DNA from: MAG-120531 sp963934855
GTDB lineage: Bacteria; Bacteroidota; Bacteroidia; Flavobacteriales; Flavobacteriaceae
Assembly (NCBI GenBank): GCA_963934855.1
Contig: CAWWAC010000001.1
Location: forward strand, 207,135-271,134
Reading direction: 5' to 3'
Length of the DNA: 64,000 nucleotides
Numbering within the stretch: position 1 is the stretch's first letter; every line of letters starts with the position of its first letter. Below the pieces are notes generated by a model that searched no databases, was not told the origin of the DNA, and worked only from the letters and a program-made list of their open reading frames with translations. Made by a program: the position numbers and the translations under genes. Shown in pieces: positions 42,131 to 50,245 of this stretch.

Positions 42131-42955
42131 TTATTTAGTGAGGTCTGAAAGATCTTTTACTAATTTAGCTGAGAGAACTTTCACTTCTTTAGTGTATTTA
42201 GTCTCTGGATAATATTTTAATAAAGTCTTATAAGAATCTTGAGCGTTTTTTATCCTATCTGCTTTTTTTTCTAAAACACTGTAATCTGCAATGCTATTTG
42301 CAGTGGCGAATTGATAATAAAAAACATCTTCTCTAAAAGGAGAACCAGGGAAATCAACTAAAAAATTACTTAGTGCCTCTTCAGCAGCAAATAGAATGGT
42401 ATAATCAAAGCCAACTGCTATTTTATAGTATTGCCTAGCAATTTCATATGCCTTTCGCTCTTTTTTTACACTGAGCTCCTTTGCTAATATATTAGCCTCT
42501 TGTACAAATGGAGATTCTCCATAAGCATTTATGAAATTTTGAAGCTTATCTAATGCCTTGTCAGTATCTGTCTGATCTAGTGAATATTCAGGAGATAATT
42601 CATAATAGCTCTTGGCACTATAAAAGGCAGCTTCTATAGCTTTATCACTATTGGGATAGGACTTTAAAAATCTTTCAAACTGGTATCCTGCGGTATTGTA
42701 ATCTTCAATTTTATAATAGCTGTCTGCAAAGAAAAACAAAACTCTTTCCCCTTGCGGCTTACCTACATACTTTGGAGCAATTTGCTCAAACAAACGGTTG
42801 GCTTGTCTGTAATTTCCTTCTTTATAAAAGTTTTCTGCAGCATCGTACTTCACCTTCAAATCTGTAGATTTTAAAGCTTTTTGGTATTCATTACATGAAA
42901 CCAAACTCAAATTGATTGAGAGTACAATAAGTGCTATTCTTTTGTTTAAAAACAT
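42131..42955 (-). CDS. bamD: Outer membrane protein assembly factor BamD
   Basis: Lipoprotein of the BAM complex that inserts beta-barrel proteins in the outer membrane. The lipoprotein signal ends with lipobox LVSC, lipidated Cys21. The rest is five TPR-like helical pairs, for example YKEGNYRQANRLFEQIAPKY, DYNTAGYQFERFLKSYPNSDKAIEAAFYSAKSYYELSP and YKTLLKYYPETKYTKEV. The 274-residue length is typical. It starts the leftward series of eleven genes. A promoter box ends only four bases before the ATG. Confidence 0.94.
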   Translation of the reverse strand: MFLNKRIALIVLSINLSLVSCNEYQKALKSTDLKVKYDAAENFYKEGNYRQANRLFEQIAPKYVGKPQGERVLFFFADSYYKIEDYNTAGYQFERFLKSYPNSDKAIEAAFYSAKSYYELSPEYSLDQTDTDKALDKLQNFINAYGESPFVQEANILAKELSVKKERKAYEIARQYYKIAVGFDYTILFAAEEALSNFLVDFPGSPFREDVFYYQFATANSIADYSVLEKKADRIKNAQDSYKTLLKYYPETKYTKEVKVLSAKLVKDLSDLTK

Positions 42956-42959
42956 CCTA

Positions 42960-42967
42960 CAAAATTA
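42960..42967 (-). promoter_or_regulatory. Promoter -7 box TAATTTTG abutting bamD
   Basis: TAnnTTTG match on the minus strand, four bases before the bamD ATG. With the spacing seen at the SRP RNA the leader would be about one base. Confidence 0.5.
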
Positions 42968-43115
42968 AGGAATCCATTTGGATATAAAAAACATTTTTAA
43001 TCTGTCTAAATGCACTATCAATCCAATCAAAAAATATGTTAAAAAACAAATTTAAAAAACTATAAAAATAGAGGCCTGAGCGCTAGCTAAACTTGATTTA
43101 AAAAGCTTGAGCTTG

Positions 43116-44006
43116 TTAACAGTTTATTGGATTAAGGATATTTAATTCACTTTTTAATTTAGAGACCAATACAGAGGAAGCTGGTAGTAATGGAAGTCTA
43201 ACACCTAAGGGAAAATCAGAAATGAGTGACAACAATCCCTTAATCCCAGCCGGGTTTCCCTCTTCAAAAACAACATTTATAAGTGGCTGTAAGTTTTCAT
43301 TAAGACAATTCATCTTGACATCATGACCATTTAAAGCACTGTTAATTAGCTTTACAAGAATTTCAGGTATGGCCTGACCAATTACAGAAATAACACCTGC
43401 ACCTCCAGCTAAGGTAGTTTGAAAGGCGGTAGCGTCGTCTCCAGAAATTACTAAAAATCCTTCTGGTTTGGTACTTAAAAGTTCTGCTACTTGCTCCATA
43501 TCTCCGCAGGCTTCTTTTATTCCAATAATATTAGTGTTGTTTTGGGCTATAGCAATACTTGTTTTTGCCCACATATTCACCCCTGTTCTAAGAGGTACAT
43601 TGTAAATAATTACCGGGATAGGACAAGCTTTTGCTACTGCATTAAAATGAGCTATAAGTCCTTCTTGAGTAGGCCTATTATAGTATGGTGTCACAGACAA
43701 AATAGCTGCAAAATGTTCAAAATTAGTTTGCTTAATTTGAGTCACTAAAGCATCCGTGTCATTACCTCCAAGGCCTAGCACCAAAGGGACTTCTCCTTGA
43801 TTTTCTTCTACGACAGTTTTTATAACCAACTGCTGGTCTTCTAAAGACAACGTCGCCGTTTCTGCCGTAGTACCAAGCACTACCAAATAATTAATACCCG
43901 CATTAATATTACGACGCACCAATTGTTTTAAAGCCAAAACGTCAACCAGATTATCTGGACTAAAAGGAGTGACTAAAGCTACTGCGGTACCTGAGAAAGC
44001 GTTCAT
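43116..44006 (-). CDS. dapA: 4-hydroxy-tetrahydrodipicolinate synthase
   Basis: Condenses pyruvate with aspartate semialdehyde, first committed step to meso-diaminopimelate and lysine. The 296-residue TIM barrel shows GTTAETATLS, VTPYYNRPTQEGLIAHF with the catalytic tyrosine, and IIGIKEACGDM with the Schiff-base lysine, in the expected order. It lies one base after the DUF6913 gene. With dapF at 54.7 kb two steps of the diaminopimelate route are in the window, feeding peptidoglycan made and trimmed by enzymes such as MltG. Confidence 0.96.
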   Translation of the reverse strand: MNAFSGTAVALVTPFSPDNLVDVLALKQLVRRNINAGINYLVVLGTTAETATLSLEDQQLVIKTVVEENQGEVPLVLGLGGNDTDALVTQIKQTNFEHFAAILSVTPYYNRPTQEGLIAHFNAVAKACPIPVIIYNVPLRTGVNMWAKTSIAIAQNNTNIIGIKEACGDMEQVAELLSTKPEGFLVISGDDATAFQTTLAGGAGVISVIGQAIPEILVKLINSALNGHDVKMNCLNENLQPLINVVFEEGNPAGIKGLLSLISDFPLGVRLPLLPASSVLVSKLKSELNILNPINC

Positions 44007-44531
44007 TTATATGGTTATTTTTTTTATATATAGTGCCAAGGCATTAAAAAGTGTTGTCTGATTACTCAAGGGAGTTTCTAATATGAAATCTGCTGTTTTA
44101 TAATTATGCCCTTTAAAACCAATTCTGAAATTTGCTTTTGTTTTTAAAGCAATCAGACAAACACTAGGCGCATTAGATTCGTGAAAATCAATAAAATACT
44201 TATAGGGTTTGGAAATAAATAATGCTACGTGCATATTTTCTACTCCATTAAACCAACTGAGCTCTTTACGAATTTTGAAATTAGGAACCTTACACGCAAC
44301 ACCTTTAACAGAAAAACCTAATACTTCAATGTCTACCTCTGGAACCTCAAAAATATTACTACACTGATGAAGCACAGTGTCTAGATCATGTACATCAAGG
44401 TCTATCAATAAAGCGAGTGGCTTAAGGGGTAAATCCTGTGAAGGTCTTAATAATATAGAAAGTGATTTTTTCTTAACCTTTTTCTTCAAAAAGAAAAGCT
44501 TTAAGGATACAAAAACAGAATCAAAGAACAT
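44007..44531 (-). CDS. DUF6913-like conserved protein, 174 residues
   Basis: I do not know its function. It matches, from memory, a Bacteroidota family (DUF6913) that lies next to dapA and ligA. The N-terminus is basic (FFLKKKVKKKSLS), followed by alternating strands and helices: PLALLIDLDVHDLDTVLHQCSNI, MHVALFISKPYKYFIDFHESNA and ADFILETP. There is no signal peptide, membrane helix or catalytic motif, so it is presumably cytoplasmic. It starts the two-gene unit with dapA, with a promoter box 27 bases upstream. Confidence 0.75.
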   Translation of the reverse strand: MFFDSVFVSLKLFFLKKKVKKKSLSILLRPSQDLPLKPLALLIDLDVHDLDTVLHQCSNIFEVPEVDIEVLGFSVKGVACKVPNFKIRKELSWFNGVENMHVALFISKPYKYFIDFHESNAPSVCLIALKTKANFRIGFKGHNYKTADFILETPLSNQTTLFNALALYIKKITI

Positions 44532-44557
44532 ATACCTTTTTTAAAGTAAGTACAATA

Positions 44558-44565
44558 CAAATATA
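44558..44565 (-). promoter_or_regulatory. Promoter -7 box TATATTTG for the DUF6913-dapA unit
   Basis: TAnnTTTG match on the minus strand, 26 bases before the start codon at 44531. Confidence 0.45.
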
Positions 44566-44614
44566 TAAATAAGTGATTATAAATTTTTGCAACATTTTGT
44601 TATATTTTAAACAA

Positions 44615-46609
44615 TTATGAAATCATTTCTATAAAAGAGACTTCAGACAACAAAGGAATATTTAAAGCGGCTGCTTTATCCTTTTTACTTGGCCCCATCT
44701 GGTCTCCAGCCAATAGAAAACTAGTTTTTAAAGATAGAGATCCTACTACTTTTCCCCCATGCTCTTCTATAAGTTGTTTTAGCTGAGGCCTAGAATATTT
44801 ATCATAAACGCCAGAAAGAACAAAAATAAAACCCTCTAATTTAGAAGACTGGACTGAAATATCCGATGGTAGCATTTCAAGTTTAAGTCCGTATTTAGCC
44901 AATCTAAGCACTAAGCCTCTTTGGTAGGGATCTTTAAAAAATTCTAAAACACTTTTAGCAATCCTATCCCCTATTTCATCAACAGATATTAGGGCTTCAT
45001 AAGAAGCAGCCATAAGTCCATCTATAGAAACAAAAGCCTTAGCTAATTTCTTTGCAACCGTTTCTCCAACAAATCTAATTCCCAGGCCAAAAAGCACTTT
45101 TTCGTATGGGATTTGTTTAGATGCTTCAATACCTATGAGCATGTTCTCAACGGATTTTTCTGCCATTCGTTCTAGTTTTAAAACCGCTGCAGGATCTAGT
45201 GAGTATAAATCTGCATAGTTGGAAAGCAAGCCATTGGCATACAAAAGTGACACCGTTTCTTCTCCTAAGCCATCAATATCTAATGCCTTTCTAGAAATAA
45301 AATGACTTATTTTTCCAATAATCTGCGGGGGGCAGGCCCGTTCATTTAAGCAGAAATGCTTGGCCTCTCCTTCTATGCGACTCAATGAACTTCCACATTG
45401 AGGGCAGCTGTTAATATAAACAATCAGGGGAGCATTTAAAAGCCTTTTAGTCTTGTCTATGCCTACAATTTTTGGAATAATTTCACCTCCTTTTTCTACA
45501 AATACCGTATCCCCAATTCTAAGGTCTAGTTTTTTTATCTGATCTGCATTGTGCAAGGAAGCCCTCTTTACAATGGTTCCAGCCAAAAGAACTGGGCTTA
45601 AATTAGCCACAGGAGTTAGGGCTCCCGTTCTGCCCACCTGGTAATCTATAGACTTAAAAACAGTAGATACCTTTTCTGCCTTAAACTTATAAGCCATGGC
45701 CCATCTGGGACTTTTAGAAGTATAACCTAATTGCGCTTGATGCTGTAAATTGTCTATTTTTATAACCACTCCGTCTGTCTCATAAGGGAGTTCATGTCTG
45801 GCTGTATCCCAATAGTCAATAAATTCATATACAGCCGCTAAATTGTTGCATTTTTTTGAGGTGTTTGGCACTTTAAAGCCCCAACTTCTCGCCTTCTCTA
45901 AAAACTCATATTGACTTTGAATTCCCTTGTGTTCTCCAGCTATATGGTAGAGTAAACAATCTAATGGTCTTTTAGCAGCCAGATGAGGATTTTGAATTTT
46001 AAGACTCCCAGAGGCCGTATTTCTGGGGTTCATAAATGGTTCCTCCCCATTGGCAAGGCGTTGTTCATTCATTTTATGAAAACCCTCAAAAGGCATGACT
46101 ACCTCCCCTCTAATTTCAAAATGACTAGGGTAATTTCCTTTTAATTTTAGTGGAATGGATTTTATGGTCCTAATGTTAGCAGTCACATTATCTCCCTGAA
46201 AGCCGTCACCTCTAGTAAGTGCCTTTTGCAGTATTCCTTTTTCATAAGTTAAACTAATAGAGGCCCCATCATATTTTAGCTCACAGGTGTATTCCAAGGG
46301 AATGTCTTCCAATACCTTTTTAATTCTGATTTCCCAATCTCTGAGATCTTCTTGATCATATGAGTTATCTAAGGAATACATTCTTAATTCATGGGGCTCT
46401 GTTTCAAAAGACTTAACAATATCTCCCACCCGTTGAGTGGGAGAATTAGGATCTATAAAAAGTGGGTTTTCATGCTCCAAAACCTCTAGTTCCTTTAGCA
46501 ATAAGTCAAAATCATAGTCAGAGATAGTTGGAAGGTCCAACACGTAATAGGCGTGATTATGAGCCTTTATTATTTCACTAAGTTCTTGTATTTTTTTATA
46601 AACATCCAT
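44615..46609 (-). CDS. ligA: NAD-dependent DNA ligase LigA
   Basis: Seals nicks in replication and repair using NAD. The 664 residues show domain Ia (YYVLDLPTISDYDFD), the adenylation domain with catalytic K112 in CELKYDGAS, the OB fold, a four-cysteine zinc finger (CPQCGSSLSR then CLNERACPPQ), helix-hairpin-helix repeats (ALDIDGLGEET, GLGIRFVGETVA) and the C-terminal BRCT domain (FVLSGVYDKYSRPQLKQLIEEHGGKV). It lies 2 bases after prmC. Confidence 0.97.
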   Translation of the reverse strand: MDVYKKIQELSEIIKAHNHAYYVLDLPTISDYDFDLLLKELEVLEHENPLFIDPNSPTQRVGDIVKSFETEPHELRMYSLDNSYDQEDLRDWEIRIKKVLEDIPLEYTCELKYDGASISLTYEKGILQKALTRGDGFQGDNVTANIRTIKSIPLKLKGNYPSHFEIRGEVVMPFEGFHKMNEQRLANGEEPFMNPRNTASGSLKIQNPHLAAKRPLDCLLYHIAGEHKGIQSQYEFLEKARSWGFKVPNTSKKCNNLAAVYEFIDYWDTARHELPYETDGVVIKIDNLQHQAQLGYTSKSPRWAMAYKFKAEKVSTVFKSIDYQVGRTGALTPVANLSPVLLAGTIVKRASLHNADQIKKLDLRIGDTVFVEKGGEIIPKIVGIDKTKRLLNAPLIVYINSCPQCGSSLSRIEGEAKHFCLNERACPPQIIGKISHFISRKALDIDGLGEETVSLLYANGLLSNYADLYSLDPAAVLKLERMAEKSVENMLIGIEASKQIPYEKVLFGLGIRFVGETVAKKLAKAFVSIDGLMAASYEALISVDEIGDRIAKSVLEFFKDPYQRGLVLRLAKYGLKLEMLPSDISVQSSKLEGFIFVLSGVYDKYSRPQLKQLIEEHGGKVVGSLSLKTSFLLAGDQMGPSKKDKAAALNIPLLSEVSFIEMIS

Positions 46610-46611
46610 AG

Positions 46612-47460
46612 TTACAACATTGCTTTTAGCATTCTGTCCTTTCCGTATATATCTTTATAAGATTGAATATTGTTATACCCAAGTCTCGCTAACATCTCTG
46701 TGGTCTCTGCACCTAAATATTCATTGATTTCAAAAAATAACGCGCCACCCTTATCTAAAGCTAGCAGAGATAACTCACCAATTTTTTTATAAAAAATAAG
46801 GGGGTCTGTATCCGAAACAAACAAAGCCAAATCTGGCTCATAGTCTAATACATTCGCTAGCATAGACACCTTTTCTAGCTGTCTCACATAAGGAGGGTTA
46901 GAAACAATAACGTCGTAAGTGCCATTTAGAGATGAAAGCGACAAAACATCGGCCTTTTCAAATGCAATTTTCAATTGGTAGTCTGCTGCATTTTGAGCTG
47001 CAATAGCCAAGGCTGTATCTGAAATATCTAAGGCAGAAATCATTGCATTTGGAAATGCCAAAGATAATGAAATGGAAATACACCCACTCCCAGTTCCAAT
47101 ATCTAGAACAGCTGGATGCTTTTCAAGACCAAGCACAAAATCACTTACCAAAGAAACCAGTTCAAGGGTCTCTTGTCTAGGAATTAATACGCCCTCTTTC
47201 ACTCTTAATTTTAGATCTCCAAAATAAGCATATTCCAAAAAATACTGAATAGGCATGTTATTTTTAAGTGCCTTACAAGCATTCATAAAATACAAATAGT
47301 CTTTTTTAGAGAGCTTAAAATCTGGTTGCATGGCCAATAAAAATCTATTTTCATGAAGCCTAAACTCAATGAGTATATACAAGAAATGATTCACTTCTTC
47401 TTTAGAATAAAGCGCTACTAACTCCTGTTGAAAATATGATTTAAGATCTCTTAAAAACAT
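46612..47460 (-). CDS. prmC: Peptide chain release factor N5-glutamine methyltransferase PrmC
   Basis: Methylates the glutamine of the GGQ motif in release factors 1 and 2. The 282 residues have the SAM-binding AVLDIGTGSGCISISL and the substrate motif VIVSNPPYVRQ near residue 200, with an N-terminal helical recognition domain. The frame extends 30 bases upstream to an ATG inside the GNAT gene, but the ATG at 47458-47460 overlaps that gene's stop by one base and gives MFLRDLKSYFQQEL, so it is preferred. It is the middle gene of a three-gene unit GNAT-prmC-ligA. Confidence 0.94.
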   Translation of the reverse strand: MFLRDLKSYFQQELVALYSKEEVNHFLYILIEFRLHENRFLLAMQPDFKLSKKDYLYFMNACKALKNNMPIQYFLEYAYFGDLKLRVKEGVLIPRQETLELVSLVSDFVLGLEKHPAVLDIGTGSGCISISLSLAFPNAMISALDISDTALAIAAQNAADYQLKIAFEKADVLSLSSLNGTYDVIVSNPPYVRQLEKVSMLANVLDYEPDLALFVSDTDPLIFYKKIGELSLLALDKGGALFFEINEYLGAETTEMLARLGYNNIQSYKDIYGKDRMLKAML

Positions 47461-47936
47461 TATAAATCTAATATCATATAAACGGAACATGAGTAATGTC
47501 CAGTGTTTCCCATAGGACCGTCTAGGTACCTAAAGCCTGTTTTTTTATATAGTTTCTGAGCTGCCTCCATATAGGGCATAGTTTCTAAATAGCATTGATC
47601 AAAACCAAATTCTTTTGCCTGATCTATGCACACTTGAATCATTTTAAATCCAGCACCCTTTCCCCTAGCCTCCTCTAAAAAATACATTTTTTGAAGCTCA
47701 CAGACAGGCCTCTCAAATTGTTCTAATGGGGCCACTCCTGCGCAACCCAATATTTGGCCATCTGCTTCCAAAACAAAATATGCGCTTTTAGGGGCAAGAT
47801 AATTTTCAAACATCATATCTAGAGATTTATCTGCATAAGCTGTTCCTACTTTTGGCACTCCCAAATCTATCAATACCTGTCTAATAACTTTAGCAACAGC
47901 CACGTTGTCAGACATTTTTATTGCTCTAATATTCAT
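47460..47936 (-). CDS. GNAT family N-acetyltransferase
   Basis: Acetyl-CoA dependent N-acetyltransferase of 158 residues. The fold is visible as VFELQKMYFLEEARGKGAGFKMIQVCIDQAKEFGF, containing the acetyl-CoA loop R-G-K-G-A-G, then the strand CYLETMPYMEAAQKLYKKTGFRYLD. The acceptor is unknown. The gene starts the prmC-ligA unit and is divergent from ribD across 36 bases, so both promoters must lie in or near this short gap. Close linkage with prmC is common in flavobacteria. Confidence 0.88.
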   Translation of the reverse strand: MNIRAIKMSDNVAVAKVIRQVLIDLGVPKVGTAYADKSLDMMFENYLAPKSAYFVLEADGQILGCAGVAPLEQFERPVCELQKMYFLEEARGKGAGFKMIQVCIDQAKEFGFDQCYLETMPYMEAAQKLYKKTGFRYLDGPMGNTGHYSCSVYMILDL

Positions 47937-47960
47937 CTGTTTTAAATCCTTTTATTATTC

Positions 47961-47968
47961 TATTTTTG
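47961..47968 (+). promoter_or_regulatory. Promoter -7 box TATTTTTG abutting ribD
   Basis: TAnnTTTG match four bases before the ribD GTG at 47973. The transcript would begin at or about one base before the start codon. Confidence 0.5.
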
Positions 47969-47972
47969 TAGG

Positions 47973-49022
47973 GTGAAGATACATGAAAAATACATGTCTA
48001 GAGCCATCTCAGTAGGTAAAAATGCCATGAGACACTCCTATCCAAACCCCATGGTAGGCTGTGTTATTGTATATAAAAATAAAATTATTTCTGAAGGATT
48101 CACTAGCTCATTTGGGGGTCCACATGCGGAAGCAAATGCCATCAATAGTCTAAAAGACAAAACACTGCTCTCCAAGGCTACTTTATATGTTACTTTAGAG
48201 CCATGTGCACACTATGGTAATACGCCGCCCTGCACCAATTTAATTATAGCTCATAAAATACCAAGAGTGGTTATTGGAGTTTTAGATCCAAACCCCAAGG
48301 TTTCTGGAAAAGGCATAGCCCTTTTAGAAGCATCAGGATCAGAAGTAATAGTTGGCGTTTTGTCGCTAGCTTGCAAGTGGCACCACAGACGTTTTTTAAT
48401 ACTACAAGAAAAAAAACGTCCTTACATCATTCTTAAATGGGCGCAAAGCGCCGATGCATTTATTGCGCCTCCCTCTAAAGGCAGGACACCTTATTGGATT
48501 TCATCTGCTATTTCCAAACAAAGAACGCACCAGTGGCGTAGCCAAGAACACGCTATTTTAATAGGGGCAAATACTTTATTGGATGATAACCCAAGTTTAG
48601 ACGTGAGGCTTTGGCAGGGTCTCTCACCCGTTCCTATTTACATAGACAGAGACCTTAGTATTGCGCCGCTTGCTCCGTTATTTAAAAAGCATGCTAAAAT
48701 CTTCTGTATTACAAGCATATCCAGTCTTCCTAAGAATGATAATAATGCAATAGTTTATTTGGCTATAGACTTTAATATGCCTATTGCCTCACAGATTACT
48801 AATCTACTTTACAAACAAAACATAATGAGTTTGATTGTAGAGGGAGGTGCAAAAACTTTAGCCTATTTTATTGATGAGGGACTTTGGGACGAGGCTAGGG
48901 TTTTTAAGAGTAGTTATATACTAAAAAGAGGAATTGAAGCTCCTGAAATCTCTGGGAAATTGCAGCTAACAGAAACTATGTATACTGATGTGTTAGAAGT
49001 TCTAGTTCCCCATTTTGATTAG
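47973..49022 (+). CDS. ribD: Bifunctional riboflavin biosynthesis protein RibD
   Basis: Deaminase and reductase steps of riboflavin synthesis in one 349-residue protein. The N-terminal deaminase domain has zinc-binding GPHAEANAI and PCAHYGNTPPC. The C-terminal reductase domain (about 150-349) has KRPYIILKWAQSADAFIAPPS and the late IVEGGAKTLAYFIDEGLWDEARVFKS. The start is a GTG at 47973 giving KIHEKYMSRAI, which matches the usual N-terminus; no suitable ATG exists before residue 8. There is no visible FMN riboswitch in the 36-base gap upstream. It overlaps yigZ by 8 bases. Confidence 0.95.
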   Translation: MKIHEKYMSRAISVGKNAMRHSYPNPMVGCVIVYKNKIISEGFTSSFGGPHAEANAINSLKDKTLLSKATLYVTLEPCAHYGNTPPCTNLIIAHKIPRVVIGVLDPNPKVSGKGIALLEASGSEVIVGVLSLACKWHHRRFLILQEKKRPYIILKWAQSADAFIAPPSKGRTPYWISSAISKQRTHQWRSQEHAILIGANTLLDDNPSLDVRLWQGLSPVPIYIDRDLSIAPLAPLFKKHAKIFCITSISSLPKNDNNAIVYLAIDFNMPIASQITNLLYKQNIMSLIVEGGAKTLAYFIDEGLWDEARVFKSSYILKRGIEAPEISGKLQLTETMYTDVLEVLVPHFD

Positions 49023-49614
49023 CAGTTATAAAACCATATCCAAGCCAAGTGAGCCCTTTTTGTTTAAAGATAAAAAGAGCAAGTTTTTGGGGTATGCCAT
49101 TCCTTTAAATTCAGAAGCTGAACTCAAGATATTTATAGAAAAACTAAAAACTTCTCATCACAACGCCAATCATTTTTGCTACGCTTGGCAAATAGGGGTA
49201 AATCCTCCAGAATTTAAATATAATGATGATGGGGAACCCAATAATACTGCTGGAGCTCCCATTTATGGTCAAATACAATCATTTAAGCTCACTCAAATTG
49301 GAATAGTAGTACTCAGAATATTTGGAGGTGTAAAATTAGGGCCTGGAGGACTTATTAGCGCTTATAAGGCAGCTGCCAAAGGAGCTTTAGAGCTATCCAA
49401 TATCATAAGTGTTTCCATAAAAATTCCCATGCAATTAAAATTCCCATACACTCAATTACATCTGATCATGAAAATTATAAAAAGAGAAAAAATACATATC
49501 TCAAAACAAGAAATTCAGGGACTGTGTGTTCTGGAGGTTCAAGTACCTGTAAAATTAGAAAAGTCATTTAAAATAAATATAAGCAAAGTAAAAGATTGCT
49601 TAGTTTCTCTTTAA
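49015..49614 (+). CDS. YigZ/IMPACT family protein
   Basis: Protein of 199 residues with the IMPACT N-terminal fold: SKFLGYAIPLNSEAELKIFIEKLKTSHHNANHFCYAWQIG, then DDGEPNNTAGAPIYGQIQSF and RIFGGVKLGPGGLISAYKAAAKGAL, and a C-terminal DUF1949-like ferredoxin fold. Its biochemical role in bacteria is not settled. The start is a TTG at 49015 inside the ribD end; this is the only position giving the usual N-terminus. It is convergent, 7 bases away, with the thioesterase gene. Confidence 0.9.
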   Translation: MISSYKTISKPSEPFLFKDKKSKFLGYAIPLNSEAELKIFIEKLKTSHHNANHFCYAWQIGVNPPEFKYNDDGEPNNTAGAPIYGQIQSFKLTQIGIVVLRIFGGVKLGPGGLISAYKAAAKGALELSNIISVSIKIPMQLKFPYTQLHLIMKIIKREKIHISKQEIQGLCVLEVQVPVKLEKSFKINISKVKDCLVSL

Positions 49615-49621
49615 ATTCCGC

Positions 49622-50041
49622 TTAATTAAATGAATCCATTTTAGATTTAATCACTTTTAGTAAATCTTGAGGGCAAGCCATTGGCTTCATAGTCTCTTTA
49701 TTCAAAAAAGCCAAAGCAGTACTAGCGGTTCCTATTAAATCTCCCTTTTTATTAAATAACTCGTATTCAAAAGAAATTTTTACCTGTGGCACTTTAACAA
49801 GACTCGTCTCTAAGTAAAGTACGTCTCCAAAATAAAGAGATTTCTTAAAATTAATAGAGAGTGAAATAACGGGCAACAGACAAGCCTCCTTTTCCATTTT
49901 TGCATATGAAAATCCCATTTGTGATAACCAATCAATTCTACCAATTTCTAAAAAAGCTGGATAACTACCATGATACACCACTCCCATCTGGTCTGTCTCA
50001 CCATATCTAATTTCTATATTTTTTTTGGCAGTTATCTTCAT
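49622..50041 (-). CDS. Acyl-CoA thioesterase, hot-dog fold (YbgC type)
   Basis: Thioesterase of 139 residues with the signature RYGETDQMGVVYHGSYPAFLEIGRIDWLSQMGFSY, where the aspartate of TDQMG is the catalytic residue and YH-Y-FLEIGR the substrate tunnel. It is a typical YbgC-like acyl-CoA thioesterase and differs from the one at 17.7 kb, which has VSTQDLDQLNHVNN instead. In flavobacteria this gene is commonly adjacent to and divergent from dnaA, as here. Confidence 0.92.
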   Translation of the reverse strand: MKITAKKNIEIRYGETDQMGVVYHGSYPAFLEIGRIDWLSQMGFSYAKMEKEACLLPVISLSINFKKSLYFGDVLYLETSLVKVPQVKISFEYELFNKKGDLIGTASTALAFLNKETMKPMACPQDLLKVIKSKMDSFN

Positions 50042-50245
50042 AGTATTTAAAATTATATGTTATATTTAAGATCTAAATTTAATAATAACATTAATGATGA
50101 ATAAAAAAAACTGAAAAACCAACCCCTAATGATTTTTTTTTTAAGTTTTTTGTTCACATATTTGCTTTATTAAATGATTCTAAGATATGTTTTTTTGTTA
50201 TTTTAGAAAACAACCAATAATTAACCTAAACAATTACCTTATACA
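50042..50245. promoter_or_regulatory. AT-rich divergent region upstream of dnaA
   Basis: The 204-base gap is extremely A+T-rich, with runs of T at 50131-50149 and near 50190. One sequence TTGTTCACA at 50150-50158 differs at one position from the DnaA box TTATNCACA. A single near-match is not enough to call a replication origin; it could serve dnaA autoregulation. No convincing TAnnTTTG box precedes dnaA. Confidence 0.35.

Noticed and set aside
44615..47936. Mobile element carrying ligA, prmC and a GNAT gene
   Set aside because: Base composition and gene style match the neighbours and there are no flanking repeats, integrase or transposase; ordinary core operon.
47937..47972. FMN riboswitch before ribD
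   Set aside because: The gap is 36 bases, far too short for an RFN element, and none of its conserved sequence is present.
50042..50245. Replication origin at dnaA
   Set aside because: AT-rich, but only one near-match to a DnaA box and no cluster or clear 13-mer array. A genome-wide GC-skew plot would decide.
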